The notes under the pieces are model-generated. The model searched no databases. It was given only the letters and a program-made list of their open reading frames with translations, and had not been told where the DNA came from. From Akkermansiaceae bacterium UBA985 (GTDB lineage Bacteria; Verrucomicrobiota; Verrucomicrobiia; Verrucomicrobiales; Akkermansiaceae), in assembly GCA_002292185.1 (NCBI GenBank), contig DBBL01000062.1, forward strand, positions 1-12,904: a stretch of 12,904 bases of DNA, given 5' to 3'. This document shows, piece by piece, positions 1 to 7,441 of the stretch. A program made the translations under genes and the position numbers. How positions within the stretch are numbered: position 1 is the stretch's first letter; every line of letters begins with the position of its first letter.

Positions 1-386
1 AATAAACGTGGTCTGCTTGGCCGAACGCTCTCATGGCTGAGCTCTGGAGCAGAAGCCTCCAGTATAAAGCCACGACACTTGATTTTCGGTTTATCGACGG
101 GCTCATCAGCCTGTGTTGATTGCCTTATTAATTGAGCCGTCGCCCGTATTGTCGTCGCTGGGATGTGCTCGGGTAGTTTTTTGGGCGGTAGAGTCGCGAT
201 TTCAGCTGGTGGGGTAAGCAGAGCTACGGGCGGGGTTGCAGGCAGGACTGCAGCTGCAGGTAAAGGTGCCGTAATGCTGCTGTTGCAGTTGGGACACGGC
301 CCGCTGACTCCAGCCATGGCAGCAGGCACTTGAAGTTTGCAGCTGCATGACGAACAAAGAAAGTCGATGGTGTCGAGTTCGGACAT
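1..386 (-). CDS. N-terminal part of a zinc-ribbon, Pro/Ala-rich hypothetical protein (runs off the left edge)
   Basis: An open frame of 128 codons starts at ATG 386 and has no stop before the window edge. Residues 9-41 form a small zinc ribbon with paired cysteines C11-x2-C14 and C31-x2-C34, the second in the form GPCPNC; an extra C16 lies beside the first pair. This style of N-terminal ribbon (FxC..C....VP..MAG..GPCP.C...I.AP) is common in uncharacterised proteins of Verrucomicrobia and relatives, from general knowledge. Residues 40-75 are low-complexity Pro/Ala/Thr, probably a flexible linker to a domain outside the window. No signal peptide or membrane segment is visible in this part. A good sigma-70-type promoter lies about 30 bp upstream, and no Shine-Dalgarno sequence precedes the ATG. 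The gene is divergent from dnaE. The ribbon could bind a nucleic acid or a protein; the function is unknown. Confidence 0.72.
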   Translation of the reverse strand, partial: MSELDTIDFLCSSCSCKLQVPAAMAGVSGPCPNCNSSITAPLPAAAVLPATPPVALLTPPAEIATLPPKKLPEHIPATTIRATAQLIRQSTQADEPVDKPKIKCRGFILEASAPELSHESVRPSRPRL

Positions 387-406
387 TTGATGAGAACACC
401 GGCTTG

Positions 407-420
407 TTAGCTAGCGCTAA
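407..420. promoter_or_regulatory. Palindromic element at the predicted start site of the zinc-ribbon gene
   Basis: TTAGC-TAGC-GCTAA is an inverted repeat with 5-bp arms and a 4-bp centre, directly downstream of the -10 box and covering the predicted transcription start. This is a usual place for a repressor operator. Its role is inferred from position and symmetry only; the arms are short and could be chance. Confidence 0.3.
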
Positions 421-421
421 T

Positions 422-449
422 ATTTTACCTTCTTAAAATACAATGTCAA
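422..449 (-). promoter_or_regulatory. Sigma-70-like promoter of the zinc-ribbon gene
   Basis: Read on the minus strand, a perfect -35 TTGACA (449-444) is followed by a 16-bp spacer and a -10 TAAAAT (427-422, 5 of 6 consensus). Transcription would start near 415, leaving a leader of about 29 nt before ATG 386. This is the best promoter match in the window. Confidence 0.65.
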
Positions 450-483
450 TCGGACATCTTCTGCAAGCAGTCCGTTTTCAAAG

Positions 484-510
484 GGTCTGAACAAAAAAGT
501 CCGGTCTGAA
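484..510. repeat. Two direct copies of GGTCTGAA upstream of dnaE
   Basis: GGTCTGAA occurs at 484-491 and 503-510, 19 bp start to start. AGTCCG also occurs twice nearby (469-474 and 498-503). Both pairs lie in the dnaE upstream region, just before the candidate dnaE promoter. They could be a direct-repeat regulator site, but short repeats of this size can arise by chance. Confidence 0.3.
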
Positions 511-522
511 TGCACTCGTGAA

Positions 523-550
523 TTGCCAACGGCACCTTGCTCATTAGACT
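523..550 (+). promoter_or_regulatory. Candidate dnaE promoter
   Basis: TTGCCA (523-528, 5 of 6 of the -35 consensus), a 16-bp spacer and TAGACT (545-550, 4 of 6 of the -10 consensus). Transcription would begin near 557, giving a leader of only about 13 nt before ATG 570. If real, it rules out the in-frame TTG at 537 as the start codon. The -10 box is mediocre. Confidence 0.35.
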
Positions 551-569
551 CGCTCCACTGCTACTCACC

Positions 570-3500
570 ATGTCCACCCATCCCTTCGTCCATCTACATG
601 TCCACAGTGAGTATTCTACGCTGGATTCTACCGTGAGGACCAAGGAGCTCGTAGCCGCGGCTGCGAAGCTTGAAATGCCGGCTGTGGCGATGACCGATCA
701 TGGCAACCTCTATGCGGCAATTGAATTTTATCAAAATGCGCTTGCCGCTGGAGTTAAGCCAATCCTTGGCTGTGAGATCTACCTCGCTCCCGCGTCATTG
801 AGTGATAAAAAAGAGGTGCCAGGGCGCAAGAATTCAACACACCTGACACTGCTGGCTAAAAATGAAACGGGCTGGAAAAACCTCGTTAAGCTTGTCACCA
901 TTGGCCACCTCGAAGGCGAATACCTGGGCGAACCAAGAATTGATCGGGAGCACCTCGCCAAGTATGCTGAAGGCCTAATTTGTCTGAGTGGTTGCATCAA
1001 TGGAGCCGTCAATGAATGGCTTCATCGTAACGATGTCGATGGCGCTCGTAAGGAGATCATTGGCTTGCGCGATGTTTTTGGTACCGATGATTTTTATCTG
1101 GAGCTCAATGATCAAGGGCTTGAAATCCAGCAGCAAATCAATCAACAGCTGAAGAGTTTTTCAGAGGAGCTAGGCCTGAAAATGGTGGCTACCAATGATG
1201 TCCATTTTCTCAATAAAGAGGATGCTGAAGCTCAGGATGTTCTGCTCTGTATCGGAGAAGGTAGGCTGCTGCTGGACGAAAACAGAAAGCGCTACCCCGC
1301 TGAGCATTATTTCAAATCGGGAGAAGAAATGAGAGCCCTCTTTGCTGATTTTCCGGGGGCCTGTGATGCAACTCTGGAGATTGCAGAGAAGTGTAACATT
1401 GAGCTTAAGCTAGATCCGACGAGCTCAGAGAAATACCCACAATTTGATGCGCCTGATGGCACTCCACGTGAGGAATATTTCCGCAAGGTTTGTTTTGAGG
1501 GCCTGGAGTCGCGATATCCAGCAGATAAATTAGCACAGCTTGCCGAGCAAGAGAACGTCTCTACCGATGAAATGATGGAGGTTCTCAATGAGCGGCTTGA
1601 TTATGAAATCAAGACCATCAACGATCTTGGCTTTGCCTCCTATTTCTTGATCACAGCTGACTTTATTCAGTGGAGTCGCGATCAAGATATTCCTGTGGGC
1701 CCAGGACGTGGATCTGCGGCTGGCTCTCTGGTCGCTTATACGATGGGAATTACCGATATTTGCCCGATGCGATTTGGGCTGCTCTTCGAGCGATTCCTCA
1801 ACCCAGAGCGGGTCAGTCCTCCGGATGTTGATATTGATTTTTGTCAGAGTCGCCGCCCTGAGGTGATCGAGTATGTTCGACAAAAATACGGAGAGCGCTC
1901 CGTTTCTCATATTATCACCTATGGTACTTTGGGCGCTAAAAGTGTGATTCGCGATGTGGCGCGGGTGATGGGTGTCAGCTATGGCGATGCCGATATGCTG
2001 GCCAAGATGATTGAGACCAAGCCAGGGATCAAACTTCAAGATGAGTTTAAGGAAAAGCAAGAGCTGCGTGATGTCATCGAGAACAGCTCAACTTGGCAGG
2101 AGCTTTGGAGCCATGCGGTCAAGCTGGAAGGCTTGAACCGCAACACCGGCGTGCATGCCGCGGGAATCGTTATTGGTGACAGGGCTCTCGATGAGCACTG
2201 TGCGCTGACAAGGGGCAACGAAGGAGAGGTGGTCACCCAGTGTGATATGAACGCCATCACCGAGGTTGGCTTGCTGAAGATGGATTTCCTAGGGCTCAAA
2301 AACCTGACGGTTATTCATGATGCTGTTGGGCACATCAGGCAGCACACGTCTGACTTCGACATCAACAACATCTCTCTTGATGACGAGCCCACGCTGCAAC
2401 TCTTGAACCGTGGCGAAACCATGGGTGTATTCCAGCTTGAATCAGGAGGCATGGTTGAAACCTGTCGAAAATACGGCATTCAGAAGATTGATGATATCAT
2501 TGACCTTTTGGCACTCTATCGCCCGGGTGCCATGGACTATATTGACCAGATGATTGAGGTCAAAAAAGGCATTAAGCCTGTGGCCTACGAGCACCCCTTA
2601 TTAGAAGAGATCTGTGGAGATACCTACGGGGTTATGATTTACCAGGAGCAGGTGCAGAATGCGGCCAAGAGGCTTGCGGGATACACTCTCGGTGGCGCTG
2701 ATATTCTGCGGCGCGCGATGGGTAAAAAGAAACCCTCAGAAATGGCGAAGCAGCGTGAGATCTTTGTTGAGGGTAGCAAGGTCACTAACGACATTGATGC
2801 GGAGCTCGCCAACAAAATATTTGATAAGATTGCTGGCTTTGCCGGTTATGGATTTAACAAATCTCACTCTGCGTGTTACGGCCATATCTCGTACTGGACA
2901 GCATACTTAAAGGCGAACCACCCAGTCGAGTTTGTGTCCGGCCTGCTCTCAAATGAGCTCAACAATACCGATAAAATTGGAGTCTTTATATCGGAGTGTC
3001 ACCGCATGGATATTGAAGTGCTACCGCCCGATATCAATCAATCGCAGTTGCGTTTTTCTCCTGAGTTGACGCCCTCTGGAAAGATGGCCATTCGCTATGG
3101 ACTCGCGGCTATTAAAAATGTCGGAGAAGGTGCTATGGCGACAGCGATTGCCGAGCGTGAGCAACATGGAATCTTTGATAATTTAGACGATTTCTCCAAT
3201 AGATTGGATTCAAGGAGCGTGAACAAGCGCATCCTAGAAAACTTGGTCAAGGCGGGAGCCATGGACTGGACCGGAGAGACACGTGCGGGCATGTTTGCGC
3301 GTGTCGAGCAGGTGGTAGCATCAGCGAGCTCAGCGCAGAGAGATAGGGCTCAAGGCCAAGACTCATTGTTTGATACCATGGACTTTGCTGGCGCGGTGCA
3401 AGAATCCGATCAAGGTCACGCTGGTGCTGATGCCCAGGAATGGCCTAAAGATGAGCGTCTAACAAACGAGAAGGAGCTGCTTGGCTACTACACAAGTGGC

Positions 3501-4079
3501 CACCCCTTGGATAAATACCGAGCGGCAATCGACGCAGGCCGCTTTGAGAAAATCGGCTTGCTCGACGAACTGGATACTAAAGATAAGCGCACACGCCACT
3601 CATTTGCGGGCATGATTCGTTATGTAGAGCACAAGGTCACTCGCGCGGGCAAACCTTTTGGCGTTATTCATATCGAGGATTTCACAGGTAGCTGCGAGGT
3701 GGTCTGCTGGTCAGAGAGTTACAGCCCTGCACGTGAAGCGGGCATATTAATGTCCGGCAAGGTTATCCGTCTCAAGGCAAGCATCAAGGTGGATGACCGC
3801 ACCGAAACCTTAAGCCTGACGGGATCCCAGATTAAAGAGCTTAAAGCTCGAAAAAGCAGCCAAAATGCATCCGTGCAAGTCAATCTTTGGCTAGCGAGGC
3901 ATACCAAAAGTGATTTGGAATCCATCCGTAATATTCTTGTAGAACACCCAGGTGAAACCCCTGTTGAAATTCATCTTCAGAGTGGCACGGGCAAGCGGGC
4001 CACCGTGCAAGCGGGAGAGAACTTCAGAGTGAACAAGTCCGCGGCTTTAGACAAAGCGCTTGCGAAGTGGACAGAGTGA
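570..4079 (+). CDS. dnaE: DNA polymerase III alpha subunit (DnaE)
   Basis: Replicative DNA polymerase, C family, cytoplasmic, catalytic core of the replisome. The N-terminal PHP domain (about residues 4-280) keeps all expected metal ligands: H10, H12, D19, H44, E69, H91, C142, D210 and H212. The polymerase palm has GPGRGSAAG from about residue 378 and the catalytic acidic motif PDVDIDF (D419, D421), with the third acid D572 in MDFLGL. Then come the GYGFNKSHSACYG fingers region, an OB-fold near the C-terminus (about residues 1010-1090, HSFAGMIRYV onward) and a short C-terminal tail. The length of 1169 aa is normal for DnaE1. The frame stays open to a TTG at 537, but homologues begin just before the FVHLHVHSEYS motif, so ATG 570 (MSTHPF) is preferred. 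No Shine-Dalgarno sequence is visible. The gene converges on the DUF1287 gene, 14 bp between stops. Identification is secure. Confidence 0.97.
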   Translation: MSTHPFVHLHVHSEYSTLDSTVRTKELVAAAAKLEMPAVAMTDHGNLYAAIEFYQNALAAGVKPILGCEIYLAPASLSDKKEVPGRKNSTHLTLLAKNETGWKNLVKLVTIGHLEGEYLGEPRIDREHLAKYAEGLICLSGCINGAVNEWLHRNDVDGARKEIIGLRDVFGTDDFYLELNDQGLEIQQQINQQLKSFSEELGLKMVATNDVHFLNKEDAEAQDVLLCIGEGRLLLDENRKRYPAEHYFKSGEEMRALFADFPGACDATLEIAEKCNIELKLDPTSSEKYPQFDAPDGTPREEYFRKVCFEGLESRYPADKLAQLAEQENVSTDEMMEVLNERLDYEIKTINDLGFASYFLITADFIQWSRDQDIPVGPGRGSAAGSLVAYTMGITDICPMRFGLLFERFLNPERVSPPDVDIDFCQSRRPEVIEYVRQKYGERSVSHIITYGTLGAKSVIRDVARVMGVSYGDADMLAKMIETKPGIKLQDEFKEKQELRDVIENSSTWQELWSHAVKLEGLNRNTGVHAAGIVIGDRALDEHCALTRGNEGEVVTQCDMNAITEVGLLKMDFLGLKNLTVIHDAVGHIRQHTSDFDINNISLDDEPTLQLLNRGETMGVFQLESGGMVETCRKYGIQKIDDIIDLLALYRPGAMDYIDQMIEVKKGIKPVAYEHPLLEEICGDTYGVMIYQEQVQNAAKRLAGYTLGGADILRRAMGKKKPSEMAKQREIFVEGSKVTNDIDAELANKIFDKIAGFAGYGFNKSHSACYGHISYWTAYLKANHPVEFVSGLLSNELNNTDKIGVFISECHRMDIEVLPPDINQSQLRFSPELTPSGKMAIRYGLAAIKNVGEGAMATAIAEREQHGIFDNLDDFSNRLDSRSVNKRILENLVKAGAMDWTGETRAGMFARVEQVVASASSAQRDRAQGQDSLFDTMDFAGAVQESDQGHAGADAQEWPKDERLTNEKELLGYYTSGHPLDKYRAAIDAGRFEKIGLLDELDTKDKRTRHSFAGMIRYVEHKVTRAGKPFGVIHIEDFTGSCEVVCWSESYSPAREAGILMSGKVIRLKASIKVDDRTETLSLTGSQIKELKARKSSQNASVQVNLWLARHTKSDLESIRNILVEHPGETPVEIHLQSGTGKRATVQAGENFRVNKSAALDKALAKWTE

Positions 4080-4093
4080 ATGCGCCCGCAAGC

Positions 4094-4852
4094 TTACCGT
4101 TGAGTATATTGAACTACAGCTTGCATGCCGTAGTAGCGGTATTGACCTATAATCTGATATTCTGTCAGCTTGTTTTCCCACTGTGGACCTGAGCCGATAT
4201 TGTGGACAACCCACTTTTCATGTTTACGATTACCGGGACCAGGAACAACGATGCCGACATGGGTGTCACCGTGAGGCAGTCTCCAGACGATAACATCTCC
4301 ATAACTCGTGTTTTCTGCGATGGCATCCTCGCTCTCGATAGGGATTTCTTTGCCGTGTCGGCTGAAGAAGCGTTGCAGGTTGGGGACACGTCTGTGATCA
4401 ATGTTGGCGTCAGGCTGATTTAAGCTCCAGAGCTGAGGGTAGATTCTGAAATTGAGCTGCATGTCTTCATGCACAAGCTTTTGAAGATCGGTATCTAATG
4501 CGCGGTAGCTGCGAATGACGAGATCCGTGCATACGCCCTTATCACTCGGAATATCGCCCATCGGGAAGCTGATATTGTAATAAGCATCATCGTAGGTGAT
4601 ATCTTCGTGCGTGCGCAAGAGCGCCGCTGCGGCAAGCCGATTACCGAATCCGCTGTGCTGCTCAAGCCAGGATACCGTTTCGTCCACCTTTAGTTCCGTA
4701 ACGGGAGCTCTGTCGGCTAAGACCTTGGTGATGAGTGGGTGAGATGCGATACCTACAGCCGTGACAACAAGAAAAACCATCAGCCAGCCGCCACCCCATG
4801 ATTTGCGCACAGGTTTTCTTGGCCGAGGACCAATATATTCAATGGTATGCAT
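4094..4852 (-). CDS. Membrane-anchored DUF1287 family protein (NlpC/P60-like fold suspected)
   Basis: A 252-aa protein with a basic N-terminus (several Arg/Lys in residues 10-17) and one hydrophobic segment at about residues 23-45, best read as a signal anchor that puts the rest outside the cytoplasmic membrane. From about residue 85 it follows the DUF1287 pattern: YDDAYY..SFPMGDIP, then GVCTD with C108, KLVHEDM, NIDHRRVPNLQRFF, GDVIVWRLP and THVGIVV with H198. C108 with H198 (or H217 in VVHN) fits a cysteine-hydrolase-type Cys/His pair; the catalytic role is inferred because members are largely uncharacterised. The usual inferred role is cell-wall or secreted-peptide hydrolysis. It is monocistronic, convergent with dnaE, with ATG 4852 chosen as start and no Shine-Dalgarno sequence seen. 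Family assignment is confident; function is open. Confidence 0.85.
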   Translation of the reverse strand: MHTIEYIGPRPRKPVRKSWGGGWLMVFLVVTAVGIASHPLITKVLADRAPVTELKVDETVSWLEQHSGFGNRLAAAALLRTHEDITYDDAYYNISFPMGDIPSDKGVCTDLVIRSYRALDTDLQKLVHEDMQLNFRIYPQLWSLNQPDANIDHRRVPNLQRFFSRHGKEIPIESEDAIAENTSYGDVIVWRLPHGDTHVGIVVPGPGNRKHEKWVVHNIGSGPQWENKLTEYQIIGQYRYYGMQAVVQYTQR

Positions 4853-5055
4853 GTAAGGTGAGCTTGAAAATACGGTGGATTTGCGTCGATTTAGTGTCCG
4901 AGAAAGGACAAGGTCTTCACAACATATTTAAGGAATACTTACCAGTTTATTTCATTAATGTCGAATAAATGTCACACTTTCTTTTCCCAAAGGCCCTAGA
5001 AAGGGTGAAAAGCGCCCTCAGCTTGGAGCATTAATACACTGGCAGGATCGTCTTT
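4853..5055. other. AT-rich divergent intergenic region, no gene seen
   Basis: This stretch between the DUF1287 gene (-) and the next rightward gene holds no convincing coding sequence. It is AT-rich around 4920-4980, with a loose inverted repeat TTTATT/AATAAA (12-nt spacer) and two copies of ATGTC. No promoter with both good -35 and -10 boxes was found on either strand, although it must serve divergent genes. Confidence 0.4.
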
Positions 5056-5148
5056 ATGAACATGCAACGAGATAAGGTAACTGGGTTTAGTCTCGAATTA
5101 GCTTTGGCAAAATTGTCGGAGATGCACAGATTGAGCTATGCGGATTGA
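5056..5148 (+). CDS. Possible 30-aa small ORF (leader peptide?) overlapping the next gene
   Basis: ATG 5056 is preceded by AGGA (5044-5047) with 8-nt spacing, one of the few good Shine-Dalgarno matches in the left part of the window. The 30-codon frame begins MNMQRDKVTG and ends at TGA 5146-5148, so it overlaps the start of the DOMON-like gene (ATG 5138) by 11 nt in another frame. The arrangement suits translational coupling or a leader peptide. The peptide resembles nothing I recognise, and a frame this short is not evidence of coding by itself. Alternatively it is a chance ORF. Confidence 0.25.
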   Translation: MNMQRDKVTGFSLELALAKLSEMHRLSYAD

Positions 5149-5728
5149 TCAACAAAGGGAGCAGCTATGCTGGGAGGGGCACGATCCCAAGTGGTCAATG
5201 GTGGACCGAGATTGGCATGGTCAGTCTGTAGCTGTGCCCGCCACCTTTGCTCTGGGGATGGACCGCACCCATTTATGGTTTTCAGCAGCGAGGGAGAAGT
5301 GCGCTTTGATTTCTCCAGATGCGGAACCTTGTGAGTTTGCCGAAGCTCTGTGGCGCTATGATGTTGCTGAATTGTTTATCAAAGATGCACATTCAGATCG
5401 TTATCTTGAATTCAACCTCGCGCCCAATGGTGCGTGGTGGAGCGCTGAGTTTGTTGGCCCACGTGTCAGGGCTTGCACCGAGGACATTCCGATTGTCGGC
5501 GTGAAAACTTATTCCAAGACTTCTGCCGACGGTTACTGGCAGGCAGCGGCATCCATTCCGCTGTCCTTTCTTAAATCGGATTTTAGTTTTGGTCAGGGAA
5601 GCAGAGTCAATGTCACCTTCATCGTTGATTCTCCTGAGCAAAAATTCTTATCGATTGCGGCATTGCCCGGAGCCAAGCCGGACTTTCACCAGCCGGAGTA
5701 TTTTAAAGAGGTGGAATTGATCGGGTGA
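5138..5728 (+). CDS. DOMON/CBM9-like beta-sandwich hypothetical protein
   Basis: A 196-aa protein with no signal peptide or membrane segment. The central part (about residues 65-110) reads LWRYDVAELFI, YLEFNLAPNGAWW and then VGPRVR. This alternation, with an acidic/aromatic D-x-x-E-L-F-hydrophobic strand followed by Y-L-E-F-N-L-(A/S)-P-x-G-x-W, is the signature of DOMON-like or CBM9-like proteins. Those domains bind haem or sugars in characterised members, but the ligand cannot be told here and no haem-ligand pattern is obvious. ATG 5138 is the start used, because no other good in-frame start precedes the conserved core. It is followed after 102 bp by the PAS-PP2C gene on the same strand. A cytoplasmic sugar- or ligand-binding role is possible but unproven. 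Confidence 0.7.
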   Translation: MRIDQQREQLCWEGHDPKWSMVDRDWHGQSVAVPATFALGMDRTHLWFSAAREKCALISPDAEPCEFAEALWRYDVAELFIKDAHSDRYLEFNLAPNGAWWSAEFVGPRVRACTEDIPIVGVKTYSKTSADGYWQAAASIPLSFLKSDFSFGQGSRVNVTFIVDSPEQKFLSIAALPGAKPDFHQPEYFKEVELIG

Positions 5729-5734
5729 TGTGCT

Positions 5735-5758
5735 GGCTGATAGGGTGGCTGACAGGGT
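5735..5758. repeat. Two-copy 12-bp tandem repeat
   Basis: GGCTGATAGGGT (5735-5746) is followed immediately by GGCTGACAGGGT (5747-5758), one mismatch. It begins 6 bp after the stop of the DOMON-like gene. It is probably a slippage duplication with no assigned role. Confidence 0.55.
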
Positions 5759-5797
5759 GGGGAATGCTCAGTGAGTTGTGCGGCCAATAATCTGTCT

Positions 5798-5820
5798 TAC
5801 AAGTTGAATAATAACTTGTA
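5798..5820. promoter_or_regulatory. Perfect inverted repeat just upstream of the PAS-PP2C gene
   Basis: TACAAGTT (5798-5805), a 7-nt spacer, and AACTTGTA (5813-5820) form a perfect 8-bp inverted repeat ending 10 bp before the GTG and 22 bp before the ATG candidate start. It could be an operator, or in mRNA a hairpin near the ribosome-binding region. It lacks a following T-tract, so it is not a normal terminator of the preceding gene. Confidence 0.45.
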
Positions 5821-5830
5821 GTTTGTTACG

Positions 5831-7429
5831 GTGACCACTCCGATGGCATCTGATTTACAAGATAGGCTTGAGCTCGCATTGTTAGCATCCAACGAAGGAG
5901 TCTGGGACTGGTATGTGGGTGCCCGTGAAATTTACTACTCGGACCGTGTGCTTGATTTTCTTGGCTACCCTGCGGACAAGGCGCCCAACATTATTCTCCA
6001 AGCGAGGAGATATTTTCACCAAGATGAGCTGTCCGAGTTAAGGGACACCTTTAAGAAGATTGTCAGGAAAAATGGGGATGACACCTTGGCGCATGATTGC
6101 CGCTATTTGCATCCGAATGGATCGTGGCGATGGCTCCGAATTCGTGGGGTAGTGGTTCGAGATGACGATGGCATGGCGTATCGTATCGTCGGCTCCATTA
6201 TTGATATCTCACAAAGAAAAAATGCGGAAACGGCACTCAAGGAAGAGCGGCATCGATTGCGTGAACTGATCGAGAACATCCCGATTAATGTTTATTACAA
6301 AGATACGGAATCGAAGTTTGTGCTCGCGAACAGCTCAACGGCTGAAAAACTTGGGGCCGCTTCTGAGCTTGATCTACTCGGTAAAACAGATCGGGACTTC
6401 TTTGACAAAAGACATGCTGACATGGGCCGTAAAGACGAGCTCGAAATCATGGAAACCCGCGTGCCTATGCTTAAGGCACTTCAGAAAGAGACCTACGATG
6501 ATGGCAAGACGACCTGGGCGGAGACCTCCAAGCTGCCGTGGCTTAATCGCAAAGGGGAGTTATGTGGCACCTTTGGTATCACCACAGACATCACGGCTCT
6601 ATTCAATGCCCAGAGAGAAATGGGAGCCCTGGCAGATGAGTTGCAGAAGCGCAATGTAGCCATTGAAGAAGAGCTCCAACTGGCCCGGGAAATTCAGCAA
6701 GCTTTACTGCCTAAAGAACTAGACGGGTTGATCCTTCAGGACAATCAACGAGAAGTCACCGTAGGCTGTCGTTATTGCCCAGCCTCTGAAATGGCGGGAG
6801 ACTTTTTTGAAGTCATTCCGATTTCACAACACTGCATGGGCATTCTGCTCTGTGATGTCATGGGGCACGGAGTTAGGGCCTCCCTCGTGGTCTCCATGCT
6901 GCGTGGGTTGATGGAAAAAGAACGTGAGTCAGCTACCAGTCCAGAGTGGTTTCTCTATGGGGTCAATGACGGCCTTGTGTCCATCTTCGAGAGGGCAGGG
7001 GTAACCTTGTTTGCTACTGCGATTTATTTTGTTATCGATCTCAAAGAAGGAACCCTACAGTACTCCTGTGCTGGCCACCCAGCTCCTATCGTGATCAGGC
7101 TCGGCAAAGGCAAACTGCTGCAACCACAGGACGCGAAGCCAAACCCCGCTCTGGGTTTGATTCCTCAGGCTGTGTTTGCCACGCACACCATCTCTTTGGA
7201 TGAGATCGATCGGCTACTGGTCTACACGGACGGTCTGCACGAGGTTGAGGATGCGGCTGGTGAGGAATTAGGTATCGAGCGCATTATCACAACGATGGAA
7301 AATGGCATCGAAGATGACCTGGAAACCTCACTCGATACCTTGGTGGATTACGCTCGGCGCCATAGTGTTGATGGCGAATTTGGCGATGATGTCTGCCTGT
7401 TTGCCATCGATGTCGGATCTGGCTTGTAG
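5831..7429 (+). CDS. PAS-PAS-PP2C (SpoIIE/RsbU-type) serine phosphatase
   Basis: A 532-aa soluble signalling protein. Domains in order: a PAS_3-type sensor (about 8-130; GVWDWYVGAREIYYSD, DCRYLHPNGSWRWLRIRG, DISQRKNAE), a second PAS (about 137-258, ending GTFGITTDITAL), a short coiled-coil linker (about 258-290, LADELQKRNVAIEEELQLAREIQQALLP) and a PP2C/SpoIIE domain (about 290-530). The metal ligands of the phosphatase are present: D324 in AGDFFEV, D342 in DVMGHG, D467 in YTDGLHE and D519/D520 in GDDVCLF. Relatives dephosphorylate anti-sigma-factor antagonists (STAS proteins) in partner-switching pathways. No STAS protein or HPt/anti-sigma kinase gene lies nearby, so the partner is unknown. 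The start is GTG 5831 or ATG 5843 (MASDLQDRLE); neither has a good Shine-Dalgarno sequence. It converges on the M29 gene with 12 bp between. Confidence 0.93.
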   Translation: MTTPMASDLQDRLELALLASNEGVWDWYVGAREIYYSDRVLDFLGYPADKAPNIILQARRYFHQDELSELRDTFKKIVRKNGDDTLAHDCRYLHPNGSWRWLRIRGVVVRDDDGMAYRIVGSIIDISQRKNAETALKEERHRLRELIENIPINVYYKDTESKFVLANSSTAEKLGAASELDLLGKTDRDFFDKRHADMGRKDELEIMETRVPMLKALQKETYDDGKTTWAETSKLPWLNRKGELCGTFGITTDITALFNAQREMGALADELQKRNVAIEEELQLAREIQQALLPKELDGLILQDNQREVTVGCRYCPASEMAGDFFEVIPISQHCMGILLCDVMGHGVRASLVVSMLRGLMEKERESATSPEWFLYGVNDGLVSIFERAGVTLFATAIYFVIDLKEGTLQYSCAGHPAPIVIRLGKGKLLQPQDAKPNPALGLIPQAVFATHTISLDEIDRLLVYTDGLHEVEDAAGEELGIERIITTMENGIEDDLETSLDTLVDYARRHSVDGEFGDDVCLFAIDVGSGL

Positions 7430-7441
7430 GCAGCCCTGTTA

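Noticed and set aside
407..417. TTAGCTAGCGC occurring again at 8605-8615
   Set aside because: Shared 11-mers are expected by chance in 13 kb; two intergenic copies alone do not establish a common regulator site.
537..569. TTG start extending DnaE by 11 residues
   Set aside because: The extension lies before the family's usual N-terminus and overlaps the candidate -10 box; ATG 570 fits homologues better.
1530..2060. 176-codon minus-strand ORF inside dnaE
   Set aside because: It is antisense to the conserved polymerase palm, whose catalytic motifs fix the coding strand.
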